From positions 2,503,902 to 2,567,901 of the forward strand of contig NC_087076.1 in NCBI RefSeq assembly GCF_026151205.1: a DNA stretch of 64,000 nt, written 5' to 3'. Position numbers and translations under genes: made by a program. Below the pieces are notes generated by a model, which worked only from the letters and a program-made list of their open reading frames with translations, ran no database searches and was not told the DNA's origin. Numbering within the stretch: the stretch's first letter is position 1; the number at the start of each line of letters is the position of its first letter. This stretch comes from Bolinopsis microptera. Lineage: Eukaryota; Ctenophora; Tentaculata; Lobata; Bolinopsidae. Positions 25,215 through 37,250 of the stretch are shown one piece after another.

Positions 25215-25541
25215 TGCCATGCTCAAATCTTTGAATACATAGAGTTTGAATATAAAGGATGATATGTTCATATTTTGGATTCAGTATTCATTAATTAATC
25301 TAAATAACATTTGCCATCATTTGCAATTAATACTCGGGTGATGCACCTCTTAATTAGTAATTACCAAGGTTGTTGATGTAATGAAATTTCTAATGACATA
25401 TTACACAGTTTCCTTTTAACCAGTTCGTCATATTAAGAAGTTTCTCAATACAAATTCTTACACCTGTTAACATGAGTTTATGACCTTTTCATTGATATAC
25501 AAATTAGAAATCTCTATATCAGATCATTTTTAGAGATAGAT

Positions 25542-27333
25542 ATGACAAGGAATGACGTAATACACGAAAAAACAGTTGCTGCAGTGGACTCACCAGACCA
25601 TATTAATTGTGAAAGATGGAAGCTAGAGGCTGTCAGAAATAACAAGATTGTTAAAAACATTATATCAAAAATCGATAAAACGAAGAATTTCAAATTCGAA
25701 AATTCGTGTATTTCTTGTGAATTCTGTCCCAATTCAGGTTTGTTATAATCATAATTATCGAGAGCCTTACAAAGCAGCCCTGGAATAGTTTATAAATGAA
25801 AACATTTGTAAAAATAAAACGATATTTAATTTTCAGCTTACTGAGTTACGTTTACAAATCCATAATTATTAATTTTACAAGGTATTATTATTAGGTTTAA
25901 AAGGTGGTCTAACAAGTGATCCTGAGATATTACTGTGCGAGAATAGTCTCAAATCTGCCTCTGACGTTGAGACCGTTCTTAGTCATGAGCTGGTCCATTT
26001 TCTTGATCATCTTAATGTAAGTCAAAACTATATTTCAAGAAATGTACGTTTGATAGCATTTATAATTTCGTCCGGGCCAAAAATCGTAATTCTTTTTCAC
26101 TCAGCCTTAATCGACTTGTAACTTGGTAAGCTATTGTCCAATCAAATAATCCTCTGGAGAAGTTCTCGTAAAAATTAATAAGAAGGTTCAGTAAAACAAT
26201 TTACCCAATAGCTTAAAAGTAACTAAAAAATCGGTATTAGAGTGACAGACTGGGGGGGGGGGGGGGGGGGGGTAATGACTACTTTTGGGGACTTGGGGAA
26301 TTACGTCAACGATTTTACCCCGAGTCCCCATGATTTTTAGTCCCCATTAGTCCCCAAAAGTCTCCATTAGTCCCCATTTAGATGATTTTTAGTCCCCATT
26401 AGTCCCCAAAAGTCTCCATTAGTCCCCATTTAGATTTATCCTACTCTTATCTTGGACAAAACATCTCGATCGTATCGTTATTAAACTAACTTGAAAACCA
26501 TAAATAACTGTCAAAAATTCTGGGGACTTATGGGGACAAATGGTGAATTACGTCAACGAGTTGACCTCTAGTCCCCACGATTTTTAGTCCCCATTAGTCC
26601 CCAAAAGTCTCCATTGGTAGTCATTACCCCCCCCCCCCCCCCCCCCCCCGGGGGGGTTAATGACTACTTTTGGGGACTTGGGGAATTACGTCAACGATTT
26701 TACCCCGAGTCCCCATGATTTTTAGTCCCCATTAGTCCCCAAAAGTCTCCATTAGTCCCCATTTAGATAATTTTTAGTCCCCATTAGTCCCCAAAAGTCT
26801 CCATTAGTCCCCATTTAGATTTATCCTACTCTTATCTTGGACAAAACATCTCGATCGTATCGTTATTAAACTAACTTGAAAACCATAAATAACTGTCAAA
26901 AATTCTGGGGACTTATGGGGACAAATGGTGAATTAAGTCAACGAGTTGACCTCTAGTCCCCACGATTTTTAGTCCCCATTAGTCCCCAAAAGTCTCCATT
27001 GGTAGTCATTACCCCCCCCCCGACAGACTTAACCAAAATTGAAAAACCATTTTTTTTTCTTTTCAGAATACAGATTGGACAGATATCAAGGCCCTGGCAC
27101 GTTCAGAGATCCGTGCTGCTAAATACAGTCTAGAATGTCACAACCAATATGGTGCTCAACTTTGGGAGGGAAATCAAGAACATCCCCAGCTGTGCAGTAT
27201 ATCACAGAGATTTAAGCAATGTGTAAGAGACAGAGCCACTGACTCAGTCAGACTTGTCACCAATGTTGGGTCCTTTAAAGCTCGATCTATTGTTGATGAA
27301 GTTTTTGAGAAATCATACAGTGAGGAATTGTGA
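25542..27333 (+). CDS. ATP23: Mitochondrial inner-membrane metalloprotease ATP23
   Basis: Three exons: 25542-25737, 25895-26016 and 27067-27333, joining in phase to 194 residues. ATP23 works at the intermembrane-space face of the mitochondrial inner membrane, where it processes ATP synthase subunit 6 in yeast and helps ATP synthase assembly. Exon 1 carries the cysteine pair CISCEFC. Exon 2 has GGLTSDPEILLCENSL and the zinc-metalloprotease signature HELVH (HExxH), followed by FLDH. Exon 3 has the conserved ARSEIRAAKYS and CVRDRATDSV blocks and ends VDEVFEKSYSEEL. It is shorter at the C-terminus than the human protein. Intron 2 (26017-27066) hosts a double poly-G/poly-C-ended element. An acceptor-like ttttag lies 8 bases before the ATG. 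Confidence 0.93.
26244..27029. mobile_element. Tandem dimer of a poly-G/poly-C-ended miniature element, 8-bp target duplication
   Basis: The insertion is 26252-27021 inside ATP23 intron 2. It opens with G21 (26252-26272) then taatgactac, and closes with gtagtcatta then C10 (27012-27021). The direct repeat gacagact lies immediately outside on both sides (26244-26251 and 27022-27029). The interior is two near-identical units, about 26252-26649 and 26650-27021, meeting head to tail at a C23-G7 junction. Each unit is itself palindromic at its ends and full of agtccccattagtcccca-type direct repeats. One target duplication around two units means a dimer was inserted or formed in place. No coding capacity. 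Confidence 0.8.
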
Positions 27334-27974
27334 AGATTTTATTAGTTGATTTGTGGATTGTAAAATAGTGGACTATAACTGATACAGAGACATAACAAAA
27401 AATTCTCAAAGAAATATTAATGTCTTGGAGTTAGCTCGAGTAATCCAGTTGCCAACTTTATTCCTTTGTTAACGTGTAAAATGATTGGAATTGTACTGAC
27501 CGTACAAAGGGTCTCTTTAACTACTGGGAATTTTAATTAACTCACATTTCATCTCAGTTTGAACTTTTAGTTGCAGATTTCACCACAAACCTTTATCCAC
27601 CTTTCAAAATCGTTTTACCACCAAGCATGGACTTTTGATTGATCACAACAAATATCGCCTCAGGATGTTATATTTCTAATTATTTTGTAAATACTGTATA
27701 AAAATAAATTTTAGATAAGTATTGAGCCTATTTCAAATTAAGAACTTACTAGCCCAGAGTTAGATTTATTAAACTAGTGTAATGAAAATCTATTAGATTT
27801 TAAATTGTGTAACTACCCAAACTTTGTTCATAACTGATAATTAAAATGTATGTTTAATCCCCATATAAATTTCTTAGAAGTTTTAATATTGTGGCAATCG
27901 GTGTCTGAATATTACAATGTCTCGTGATATTATTTTGAAATTAAGATAGACTATAATAAATAATTCCTTATAGA

Positions 27975-30900
27975 ATGTCGAGCCCTGGAGGGGAGCAACA
28001 GCGCTACTTCTGTCATCAATGTAACACAACGTGTATCCCGCAACCTCCTGAGTTCCTATGTCCTTCATGCAATGAAGGATTCATTGAGCCAGTAGTAACA
28101 CCTCCGCCACTATCTAGACCTCCTATGGGAATGTTCCCTAGACTTCCAGTGAGTTTACAAAATTTCATCAATCTAGACTTTCAATCTAGACTTTCAAACT
28201 TAATCCTATCTTCACCTCACAAAGATTCATTAGAGAAGATATGTATTGTAACTTATTTCTTATTTATTGTAACCCGTCACAGGAGGATATAGAAATGGGA
28301 GCAGTAGGTGGAAATGCTGATCTGGGTCTCAGGACCTCAATAGATACGTTTAGCAGAGGTCACATGCAACGTCACATGGAGGCGCTTCATCTCAACGACT
28401 TGCGGTCCTTGTTTCAGGGTTTCACTCCTCCTGCCACATCTGCTTCAGGTTTACTATTACTCTAAATTTATTAATTAAACTTAGAAACTGATATCAATTA
28501 ATAACGTAACTGCACCTGCAACCTTACAACCAATTCTTTTTCATCCTGCTATATTTTCTATTTAAGAATAATTTGACAGGTGAGAGAATGAGAGTTTCCC
28601 CGCCAACTTTAAGCAGTGGCTCCAACTCTAGTTCCTCTAACAGTGGGGCCACCCCTAACAGTGGCACCCTGCCCACTAGTGGCACCATGCCCACAAGTGG
28701 CACCATGCCTAGCAGTGGCACAGTGCCTAGCAGTGGCCCAACACCAATTAGGGTTGGAGGACATTCTCATCGTATCCATACATCCAATGTTAGTCCCCAT
28801 TCAGCGGGTGTGCCACCTCCTGAACTCTTCCCGGTAAGAACACTGTTTCGTTAGACTTTCTAAATTTTATCAAATAACGGAGTAGTTCGCTGTTTATTAG
28901 TCTCATGATTGAAATACTGATATCTGGATATTATCCGGTTGGAAGAGACAAGGACAAGTGAAACAAGGAAGTTAGGAGTAAGGGCAAATTTTCGGCGTCA
29001 ACGCCATCTTCAGGCTAAAATTGTTATAAATGTTAGTATATAATAAATGCTTCTATACTAGTTAAAATGCTAAATTAAAATTACACACACTGAATACAGG
29101 TTACATCAAATGGTATTGTACATTACATTGAAAATAGTGATGTACACACGTTTTACACTCTGTCCAAGTACATAATATCTACTGAACAGCAGGGTCGTGT
29201 GCTATTTGTTTAAATTTGTCTTTGAATATGTTGTAAAAGAAATCCCTTAAGCTTCTCGCACTCTTCTTTGTTATTGATACTAGGTTTAAATAAATTAATG
29301 TAGTAAGCTTCTGTCACTTTACGTTTAATGGTGCTATATAAGTTAATTTCTAAAATATCGAAGGAAATATCTGGTTCTATGTTATCGTGAAACTCTGAAT
29401 AATGAGCAGCCAACGCATTATCAGGATAGGTTAAAGGCCTGTTGACTGCTCTTCGATGCTCTGAAAATCTATCGTGTGCTGTTCTACTCGTTTCCCCTAT
29501 ATATAGCTCTTGACATAATTTACACGTAACTTTGTATATGACACATTTTGGTTTGCAGTCGTGATTTGTTGTGATGAGTGGACATATGATACAGTTTGGT
29601 ATGGTGCAGTGTGGTTTGTCGTGTGGTCGTGATGAACATAAGATCTCTGAGAGTTGTGGTGTGAATATGAATTTGAAGCAGAAAAAGAATATCACACTGC
29701 ACGCCAACAGCCACCACAATGAGGGAACTAAAGTAGCAACCATCAAGAACTTCTACAAAACGGCTGCTTTTTGCTCATCAACACCAGAGTATAAAGAAGA
29801 GTCCATGAAGATAGTAGACAACTTGTTGGTCAACAACGGTTACCAAGACCCACGACGTATAAACAAAACAGGACGACTTCACCCTCTCTCACCTACAACA
29901 CGTCATAACCCTTCATCATCAAACATACAAGATACCGACCACGTAACATGCACTCTACCATTCATCAACGAGCCATTTTCCAAAGAAGTCACTCAATTTG
30001 CCCTCTCACACAACTTACCGGTCAAATTCATATTCACACCAGGTAAGAAACTCTCAGAGATCTTATGTTCATCACGACCACACGACAAACCACACTGCAC
30101 CATACCAAACTGTATCATATGTCCACTCATCACAACAAATCACGACTGCAAACCAAAATGTGTCATATACAAAGTTACGTGTAAATTATGTCAAGAGCTA
30201 TATATAGGGGAAACGAGTAGAACAGCACAAGATAGATTTTCAGAGCATCGAAGAGCAGTCAACAGGCCTTTAACCTATCCTGATAATGCGTTGGCTGCTC
30301 ATTATTCAGAGTTTCACGATAACATAGAACCAGATATTTCCTTCGATATTTTAGAAATTAACTTATATAGCACCATTAAACGTAAAGTGACAGAAGCTTA
30401 CTACATTAATTTATTTAAACCTAGTATCAATAACAAAGAAGAGTGCGAGAAGCTTAAGGGATTTCTTTTACAACATATTCAAAGACAAATTTAAACAAAT
30501 AGCACACGACCCTGCTGTTCAGTAGATATTATGTACTTGGACAGAGTGTAAAACGTGTGTACATCACTATTTTCAATGTAATGTACAATACCATTTGATG
30601 TAACCTGTATTCAGTGTGTGTAATTTTAATTTAGCATTTTAACTAGTATAGAAGCATTTATTATATACTAACATTTATAACAATTTTAGCCTGAAGATGG
30701 CGTTGACGCCGAAAATTTGCCCTTACTCCTAACTTCCTTGTTTCACTTGTCCTTGTCTCTTCCAACCGGATAATATCCAGATATCAGTATTTCTAAATTT
30801 TACATTAATTGAATCCAAGTATTGTAGACGCCTTAGACAATCTTGATATTGCAACTGTGCTTTTGTAGAGTTATATGTTCAACTAAATCAGTAATTTTCC

Positions 30901-31581
30901 GATTACTTCTCGATACTTCAAAATATTACCCAATTACATAAAATTATCTAAAAGAGATATTTTTATAAGGGAATGGGACCTGGCGGAACCAGCAGATTCA
31001 GGTTTGTACTAGGGGATAGTCTGAACGCTGACGGGAACACAGACGTCCCTACACTGTTCAGTATGATAATGTCCGGGCTGAGTGGAGATCCACAGCCTAT
31101 GGTTGGTAATCCTGGTGACTATGCATGGGGACCAACTGGGCTTGACAATATCATCTCTCAACTGATCGGACAACTAGATGGGTCCGGGCCACCCCCTGCA
31201 CAGGAGCAAACCATTGACTCACTGCCTGAGGTGTATGTACCCAAAAAACACATAGAAAATAAGCTTGACTGTACAGTGTGTCAGGAATATTTTACTGAGG
31301 ATATGAAGGTCAAAGAGCTACCATGTAACCATTACTTCCACATTGACTGTATAGTACCGTGGTTGAAGCTCCACAATTCTTGTCCCATCTGCCGAATCTC
31401 AATAGACGGACAGCAGGATGCCTCCATGGAGGACGTTTCCATGGTGAACCTGTCTGGGGAGGGAGACAGTCTGCCTGATCTGGAGGACCATTCTGCTAAC
31501 TCTGCGGCGGAGACGAATCAGCCGACACCTCCTCTACCCACCAGTCAATCTCAAACTATACACGAGGATGATTTGGACTGA
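27975..31581 (+). CDS. RNF126: RNF115/RNF126-type RING-H2 E3 ubiquitin ligase
   Basis: Four exons: 27975-28148, 28283-28448, 28580-28833 and 30970-31581, giving 401 residues in consistent phase. The N-terminus is the BCA2-type zinc finger (FCHQCNTTCIPQPPEFLCPS then C), which in RNF126/RNF115 binds ubiquitin or BAG6 clients. The middle is low-complexity, with serial SGT(M/V)P-like repeats in exon 3. The C-terminal RING-H2 finger begins CTVCQEYF and continues CNHYFHIDCIVPW and CPICR, all eight ligands present. Family members ubiquitinate mislocalised proteins and endocytosed receptors in the cytosol. Intron 3 (28834-30969) contains a Penelope-like element. Orthology to RNF126 rather than RNF115 cannot be settled here. 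An acceptor-like ttatag ends one base before the ATG. Confidence 0.92.
29210..29690 (-). pseudogene. Inverted copy of the Penelope-like GIY-YIG ORF fragment (left copy)
   Basis: The minus strand encodes the same C-terminal domain as the right copy, with very few differences, for example TSRTAHDRF in place of TSRTAQDRF. Near-identity shows that the two were made together or recently. The truncation point is about 29,675, upstream of which no element sequence continues. Confidence 0.85.
29690..30494 (+). pseudogene. Penelope-like element ORF fragment with GIY-YIG endonuclease domain (right copy)
   Basis: An open frame reaching TAA at 30492-30494. It reads through 29571 but the first ~100 bases are the antisense of the other copy, so the element's own coding part starts near 29690. 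Visible parts are a linker with FIFTPGKKLSEILCSSRPHD, a cysteine cluster C..PNCIICPL, then CVIYKVTCKLCQELYIGETS (the GIY-YIG core, here VIY and YIG) and, further on, an R..EH..A segment with the catalytic Arg and His region. This nuclease normally nicks the target DNA during retrotransposition. The upstream reverse transcriptase is missing, so it cannot act alone. Confidence 0.85.
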
Positions 31582-31717
31582 AATTGTGCAAAATAGAGAA
31601 AGTTTTGATGAGTGTGGATATAAAGATCAGAATTTTGTACAGAGAAAGAATCGTAAAAAATTCCGAAATTTGTAAATTTGATGGGATCTCGTAAGGCCGA
31701 GCGTGAGTTTTTAACAT

Positions 31718-31920
31718 AGTAGTGTTTAGTAGGAGGCATCACGGCTCTCACCATTCCACGTTTCGGCACTCATTGGCTTTTCACTAAGATTATTAAAATA
31801 TTTGTAAAAGGCCAATGAGTGCCGAAACGTTCATTATTTTCATATACACACATAGTTTCACCAGTTATTTCCTACGTTTTACTTTGTCGAGAGCCGTGAT
31901 GCCTCCTACTAAACACTACT
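31718..31920. mobile_element. 203-bp miniature inverted-repeat element (double hairpin)
   Basis: The first 32 bases (starting agtagtgtttagtaggaggc) are the exact reverse complement of the last 32. A second inverted pair lies inside: cgtttcggcactcattggc near 31759 and its complement near 31811. It has no coding capacity. No certain target duplication was found. It lies 137 bases after the RNF126 stop, in the gap before HMCES. Confidence 0.85.
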
Positions 31921-32611
31921 CAATTTGAGGGGGAAAACTGAGCCGTAAAATGTAATTCAAAGATACTGTAATTGTATTTGCAGTCAGTACCTTGTATATT
32001 CTGAAAAGTTTGCCAAAAATATAAAGACAGTTACTATTAAGTTTCCAACTTTTTCGTCGCCCGAACGAGGACAAAACTTTTTGCGCAATTTTTGTGATCA
32101 AATTGATTTATAATTTTTTGGTATCGAACTTTTTGGGGTTGAGGTAATATAATCCGCCCTCCTGCGGCATTTTAAAGCAACATATTTGTATCCATCCTAA
32201 TTCACGTTTCGCTGATTAAGAGTTTTCGAATCATGTTTTACTAACCACATTTATTAACAAAATATTTTACCAGACCCTCTCCGAGTTAAAGAGCGAATTT
32301 GCTACAATTTTGTATATGGCACGTTTTATGATAAAATTAGTTAATTAGATGAATTTTGTTACGTACCGCCTCAGCTAGTTGTATCATTTTCTTGGTTTTT
32401 GTTGTGCAATTTAAGGAATATAACAATCGGTCACATTAACAATTCAACTTATTGGAAGGCGCGACGCCGTGTACGCTGATATCATAACATTCTTAGAACG
32501 CGCGTTCCTCTTAACAGAAATCTGGATTTTACATGAACGTTCTTAAATATCAGTCAGGTTTCCACGCTAGTTTTACTTAAACTGACTCATCACATAACAT
32601 TTAGGGTTAGG

Positions 32612-34387
32612 ATGTGCGGGAGATTAATATGCGTACTGGAGGGGCATAATTTAACAGTGAGGTGCCAGTTTCGGGATAGCGCAGGAAATGTAAGTACATT
32701 TACTGGACAGTTTCAAACATAGCTTAATCACAGAACTCAGTGGAATTTCAAAAGATGTTAAATAGACCTTAAGCTATACGCCGAGTCTAACTCTGAGATA
32801 ACAACCCAGATGATGAGACCAGAGTGGGAAGGTAGCTATCACACACCCGGGTACAATCTACCTCCAACCTCTCAGATACCGGTTCTGTTTGGAAAGATGG
32901 GAGAACGGAAATTTAGGTGAGAAATTTATATCTTCAACACATTATAACTTGTGTGGTAATATATGAGCCTATAAGCAACTTGCAAACTTGTAAAACTAGA
33001 AGTTATTAACCATGGATGTCAGGTCAATGAGATGGGGTTTGGTGCCCTCTAGTCACACCAAGTCGATCAAAGACTTCAAATTGTCCACGCACAACTGCCG
33101 GGCTGAGAACTTGCTAGAATCACAAATCTACTCTAAAGCTTTCTTTAAAGGACAGCGCTGTGTGATACCAGCTGACGGTTTTTACGAATGGAGTTCCACT
33201 AAAGGAGCGGAGAAAATACCCTACTTTGTCCACAGGAAAAATTCAGATGAAAGCGGGGAGAGAAATGTTAGTTTGAGGGACTAGAATAATTAATTGGTAT
33301 TATTATTTATATTTAACTCATAATATTTAACGTTACCACCGCGTGGTCTGCAGTGTTACTTTTTAGATAATAAATAATTGTTTTATGTGAATGTTTCATG
33401 AACGTCTTGCAATTCTAGCGTTGAAAATTTGAAACGTTTCAGCTCCTAATGATGGCAGGTCTATATGACAAATGTCGACTGAATAACGAGGATTGTATAC
33501 TATACTCCGCTAGTGTCATCACAGTCAGTGCCTCAGCACCAATGAGCTGGTTACACCATCGCATGCCTGTGGGTATTCATTGTACATTAACTGAGCTAAA
33601 ATCTCTCCTTTTCTTTAATGGAAATAGAATATCAGGTAAATTTCATCTATTAAGTACATTTATCTGCAGGCGCTATTGGAGACGGAAGAAGAAGTAAAGA
33701 AGTGGTTACACACAGGAACGCTTAAGGCGAAGGAAACGCTACCTCTTCTTTCGTCCCGACTATGCATTGACCTCTATCCAGTAAGCAAGGTGGTCAATAG
33801 TGTGTCAACGAATGGACCTCACTGCATCCAGAAAACAGGTTAGATTCAAGATGATTCATAATAGGGGGGGGGGGGGGGGGGGGGGTTGGGGGATAACTAG
33901 TGATAAAATAAGCTTTCCAATCATCCATTCATGACTTTTTCAGAGTTAACATATTTAAAAAATAGTTCATGTTAAGAAGTGAACAGTGGATATATCTGTT
34001 AAAATAAGTAATACGTGAATATCTTTTATTACAAGTTTATTGGTTTAAGTCGTTAATTAAGACACCATTCCATAACGCATTGAAATCTGAAAGTTCTTTA
34101 AGCTCGAAATAAATTTCGCTAGGACTGGTAAACCAACATATTACTCTATTCGCAATTTTCACCATAAAACTAAAACTGAGCCACTGGTAAAAACTAAAAT
34201 TATAAACTGAAACGTTATGAAGTGAGCTTGAAAGTTTATTTCACTGTGCATTTCAGAGCCACCTAAGAAAAGGAAGTCGAACACTCTGGACAATTTCTTC
34301 AACAAGAAAGCTAAGACATCCCCCGACCCAGTCTCTGATGATATGATAAAGAAGGAGGATGACCGGGCAGGCACCTCAAATAAGTAA
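32612..34387 (+). CDS. HMCES: SRAP-domain abasic-site sensor HMCES
   Basis: Six exons: 32612-32689, about 32810-32916, 33023-33266, 33443-33568, 33670-33838 and 34257-34387, giving about 284 residues in phase (exon 2 could begin 24 bases earlier). SRAP proteins form a covalent thiazolidine crosslink with abasic sites in single-stranded DNA at forks through Cys2. Visible are MCGR at the start (the nucleophile after Met removal), MRWGLVPS, the Asn in STHNCRAE, ADGFYEW with the active-site Glu, and HHRMP with the active-site His. The tail has a basic PPKKRKSNTLDNFFNKK segment that resembles a PCNA-interacting motif (L..FF). It is shorter than the human protein. The ATG follows an acceptor-like ggttag by one base. 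Confidence 0.92.
33864..33885. repeat. Poly-G run (about 22 G) in the last HMCES intron
   Basis: An uninterrupted G run followed by ttggggg. It is similar in length to the G runs at 12202 and 26252. No matching poly-C end was seen in this intron, so there is no evidence that it bounds a mobile element. Confidence 0.9.
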
Positions 34388-34887
34388 AACAATAAACATA
34401 TTGAGCCAAGATATCGAATAATGCTTATCGAAACCTCCAAAGAAAGGTCTCAGAAGTTTTTAATAGTTATCAGATTGATATATTGCTTTCGTTTACGGAA
34501 GGGCAGTTTTTATTTAACATATTTTCAATCGATCACAATTTAATGCCCGTATTTTAATTGTTTTTAATTTGAAGTGGTCGGACGTCAAATTAAAATGACG
34601 TTTGTACATCTTTTTTATTCTAAATTAAAATCTAATAACGTTATTTTATCTACATTTCACACGAATATAATCAATTAATTATTCAATTTTAATTTTATCA
34701 GTTTTTACAAGATTGCTTGTTTCATTATAGAGCGAACTCCTCGAGTAAATAATAAATATATTCATGCACAGATTTGATTTCTCTCACAAAAGGTTTCCTA
34801 TTCATATTCTTATCTTTCCTGTTTATAAGCTATAACCCGGATTATTCCAACAATTGTTTAAAATTACACTCAACTTCTCAGCATCAC

Positions 34888-36939
34888 ATGACATCAGATA
34901 TAAAGATAGTACCACTTGGGGCGGGCCAGGATGTGGGTCGAAGTTGTGTGCTTGTCTCGATGGGCGGAAAGAATATAATGTTTGATTGTGGGATGCATAT
35001 GGGATATCAGGACGAGAGAAGGTTCCCAGATTTCTCCTACATTTGCCAGCCTGGCGGAGCTACAGATGTCATAGATTGCCTGATAATATCTCACTTTCAT
35101 CTCGACCACTGTGGTTCTTTGCCTTATTTCACCGAGAAATTTGGGTATAATGGCCCTCTTATCATGACAGCCCCTACTCGGGCCATAGCTCCTATATTGC
35201 TGGAAGATTACCGGAAAATAACTGTCGACAGGTTAGTTAGCTACATAATAAATTGTTAACTTCAATCAATACTTAAAAGTTAAGAGTTATTTGAATTATT
35301 AATTATTGACGACGATTAAATATATAATATCGGTAACATAAGGTTGTTACTTGACAACTTGATTTGTCCCCCACAGGTACGGAGAGACAGACTTCTTCAC
35401 GACCCCACAAATAAAGCAATGTATTAAGAAAGTAAGGACGATAAGGGTTCACGAAACGATACAAGTCGACAAGGATATCAGTGTCAAGTGTTACTACGCA
35501 GGTGAGTCATCCTGCAACCAACCATTAGTTTTTATTCAGATATTGAGCAGGCGTAGTTTGGAAATTATCATGATTATATAAGATAATGCTATTTTTAGCA
35601 CTTTTTAGCAAAGTGTTATTCAGGTCACGTGTTAGGAGCAGGAATGTTCCTGGTAAAAGTGGGGAACCAATCAGTTCTCTACACGGGGGACTACAACATG
35701 ACACCAGACCGGCATTTGGGTTGTGCCTGGGTAGACCGGTGTAATCCGACTGTTCTTATTTCTGAGTCCACTTACGCTACCACTATACGCGACTCCAAGA
35801 GATGTCGTGAACGAGACTTTCTGAAGAAAGTTTACAATTGTGTCGAGGCTGGTGGGAAAGTGCTGATTCCAGTATTTGCTTTGGGTCGAGCTCAGGAACT
35901 TTGTATTCTTGTCGAGGAGTTTTGGGAGAGAATGAACTTGAAGGTTCCAGTATTCTTTTGTCACGGTTTGACTGAGAAAGCTACAAATTACTACAAACTT
36001 TTTATCACGTGGACGAATGAGAAGATTAAATCTTCGTTTGTTAACCGGAACATGTTCGATTTCAAGCACATTTCAGCCTTTGACCGGTCCTACATGAATA
36101 ACCCGGGTCCAATGGTGGTGTTCGCTACTCCTGGTATGCTGCATTCTGGCATGTCCCTCAGTATCTTCAAAGCCTGGTGTCACGAAGCTAAGAACATGAT
36201 TATCATGCCTGGCTATTGTGTGGCAGGTACTATGGGTCACAAACTTCTAAATGGCTCAAGAAAGGTTGATACAGATAAAGGGCCGATAACTGTCAACATG
36301 ACGGTCGAGTATTTATCGTTCAGTGCCCACGCTGATGCAAAAGGAATTCTCCAACTCATTAAAAATTGTCAGCCTAAAAATGTCGTTTTAGTTCACGGAG
36401 AGGAGAGAAAAATGACATTTTTAATGGAAAAAATAACGGATCAGTTCGAGATACCGTCGTTTAAACCCGCTAACGGAGAACAGATAAACATTCCTTGTCA
36501 GCCCCAAGTCTCCGCTACCATGTCAAAAGAAACATTCAAAACAGTGCGTAGTGCTGGGAATCAGTTTGAAGGAATGGTGGTTCGGAAGAACAACCAACTC
36601 GTCCTCTTATCAAAAGAGGAAGCAGTCCAGCAGCTCGGTCTTAAACCTCATACCCTCAATCTCAACTACAAACTCTGTCTATCAGGACTAAATCTAGAAG
36701 GTTCCGTGATCATGGAGAGACTTCACTCTCAGCTGTCCTCCATTATATCAGACCAGAAATTAGGTACGTTTAAGCGGCAGCATGACGGTACACTAAACTT
36801 GAATTCAGTTCACATCACGTGCCGAACAGAGGGAGGGAGGTCTGTTATCCATGTATCCTGGAATGTAGAGGATGAACCCATTGGCAAGGCTGTGTCAGAA
36901 ATTTTAGAGGAGTGTGGCGAGGACCTTATCACGAACTAA
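34888..36939 (+). CDS. INTS11: Integrator complex subunit 11 (RNA endonuclease)
   Basis: Three exons: 34888-35231, 35377-35501 and 35624-36939, joining in phase to 594 residues, close to the human 600. INTS11 is the metallo-beta-lactamase/beta-CASP endonuclease of Integrator that cuts snRNA 3' ends and nascent RNA at paused polymerase. Motifs seen are [12 protein letters not shown], the zinc motif HFHLDH (about residues 69-74), [23 protein letters not shown] with the bridging Asp, [10 protein letters not shown], the beta-[24 protein letters not shown] and [12 protein letters not shown], and [11 protein letters not shown] with later HGE. The C-terminal domain that pairs with INTS9 is present. 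The ATG was chosen from family length and from acceptor-like cttctcag 6 bases before it; the frame is open further upstream. Confidence 0.96.
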
Positions 36940-37250
36940 GCTTTAAATGAAGATAATTTATTGTAAACTTCGCTTTTTAAAATTTCTTGATTGCTTATTT
37001 TCATAGAATTTTTATCTTTGCAGATCAAACTAAATCTGACACAAATCTTATTTATTTTACCATCCACTTTATTCTAATATTGATAATTTTGATGTTTCCA
37101 TTCTTTAATACATCATATCACATATGAGACTGAGTGATATTGTTGCCATTTGGTTTAAAAACTGTATTTCTAAGCATCAAATTACTTATTTGAATTGCTA
37201 TGAAATTGAAAGATCGAAATTAAATCTGTACTTCTATACTAGATAAGATC

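Larger units (their letters stand above)
28857..30802. mobile_element. Penelope-like retroelement with inverted 5'-truncated copy, in RNF126 intron 3
   Basis: Two partial copies face away from one another. A left arm (about 28914-29674) is the near-exact reverse complement of the right arm (about 30032-30791), separated by about 360 bases that belong to the right copy. Both copies encode the same GIY-YIG-type C-terminal domain. The outer direct repeat tttctaaatttta (28857-28869 and 30790-30802) may be a 13-bp target duplication, leaving 43 extra bases at the left edge. Inverted partial copies and irregular target duplications are typical of Penelope-like elements. No reverse-transcriptase domain is present, so both copies are 5'-truncated. 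Confidence 0.85.

Noticed and set aside
28609-28800. Minus-strand or shifted frames over the RNF126 repeat exon
   Set aside because: They are shadows of the SGTMP-type repeat in exon 3.
33569-33697. Extension of HMCES exon 4 beyond HHRMP
   Set aside because: The read-through sequence does not resemble the family, while splicing at 33568 to 33670 restores the expected PALLETEEEV-like continuation in phase.
34774-34887. Upstream start giving INTS11 a hydrophobic N-terminal leader
   Set aside because: The extra residues are absent from the family, and an acceptor-like AG precedes the ATG at 34888. The open frame upstream is chance.
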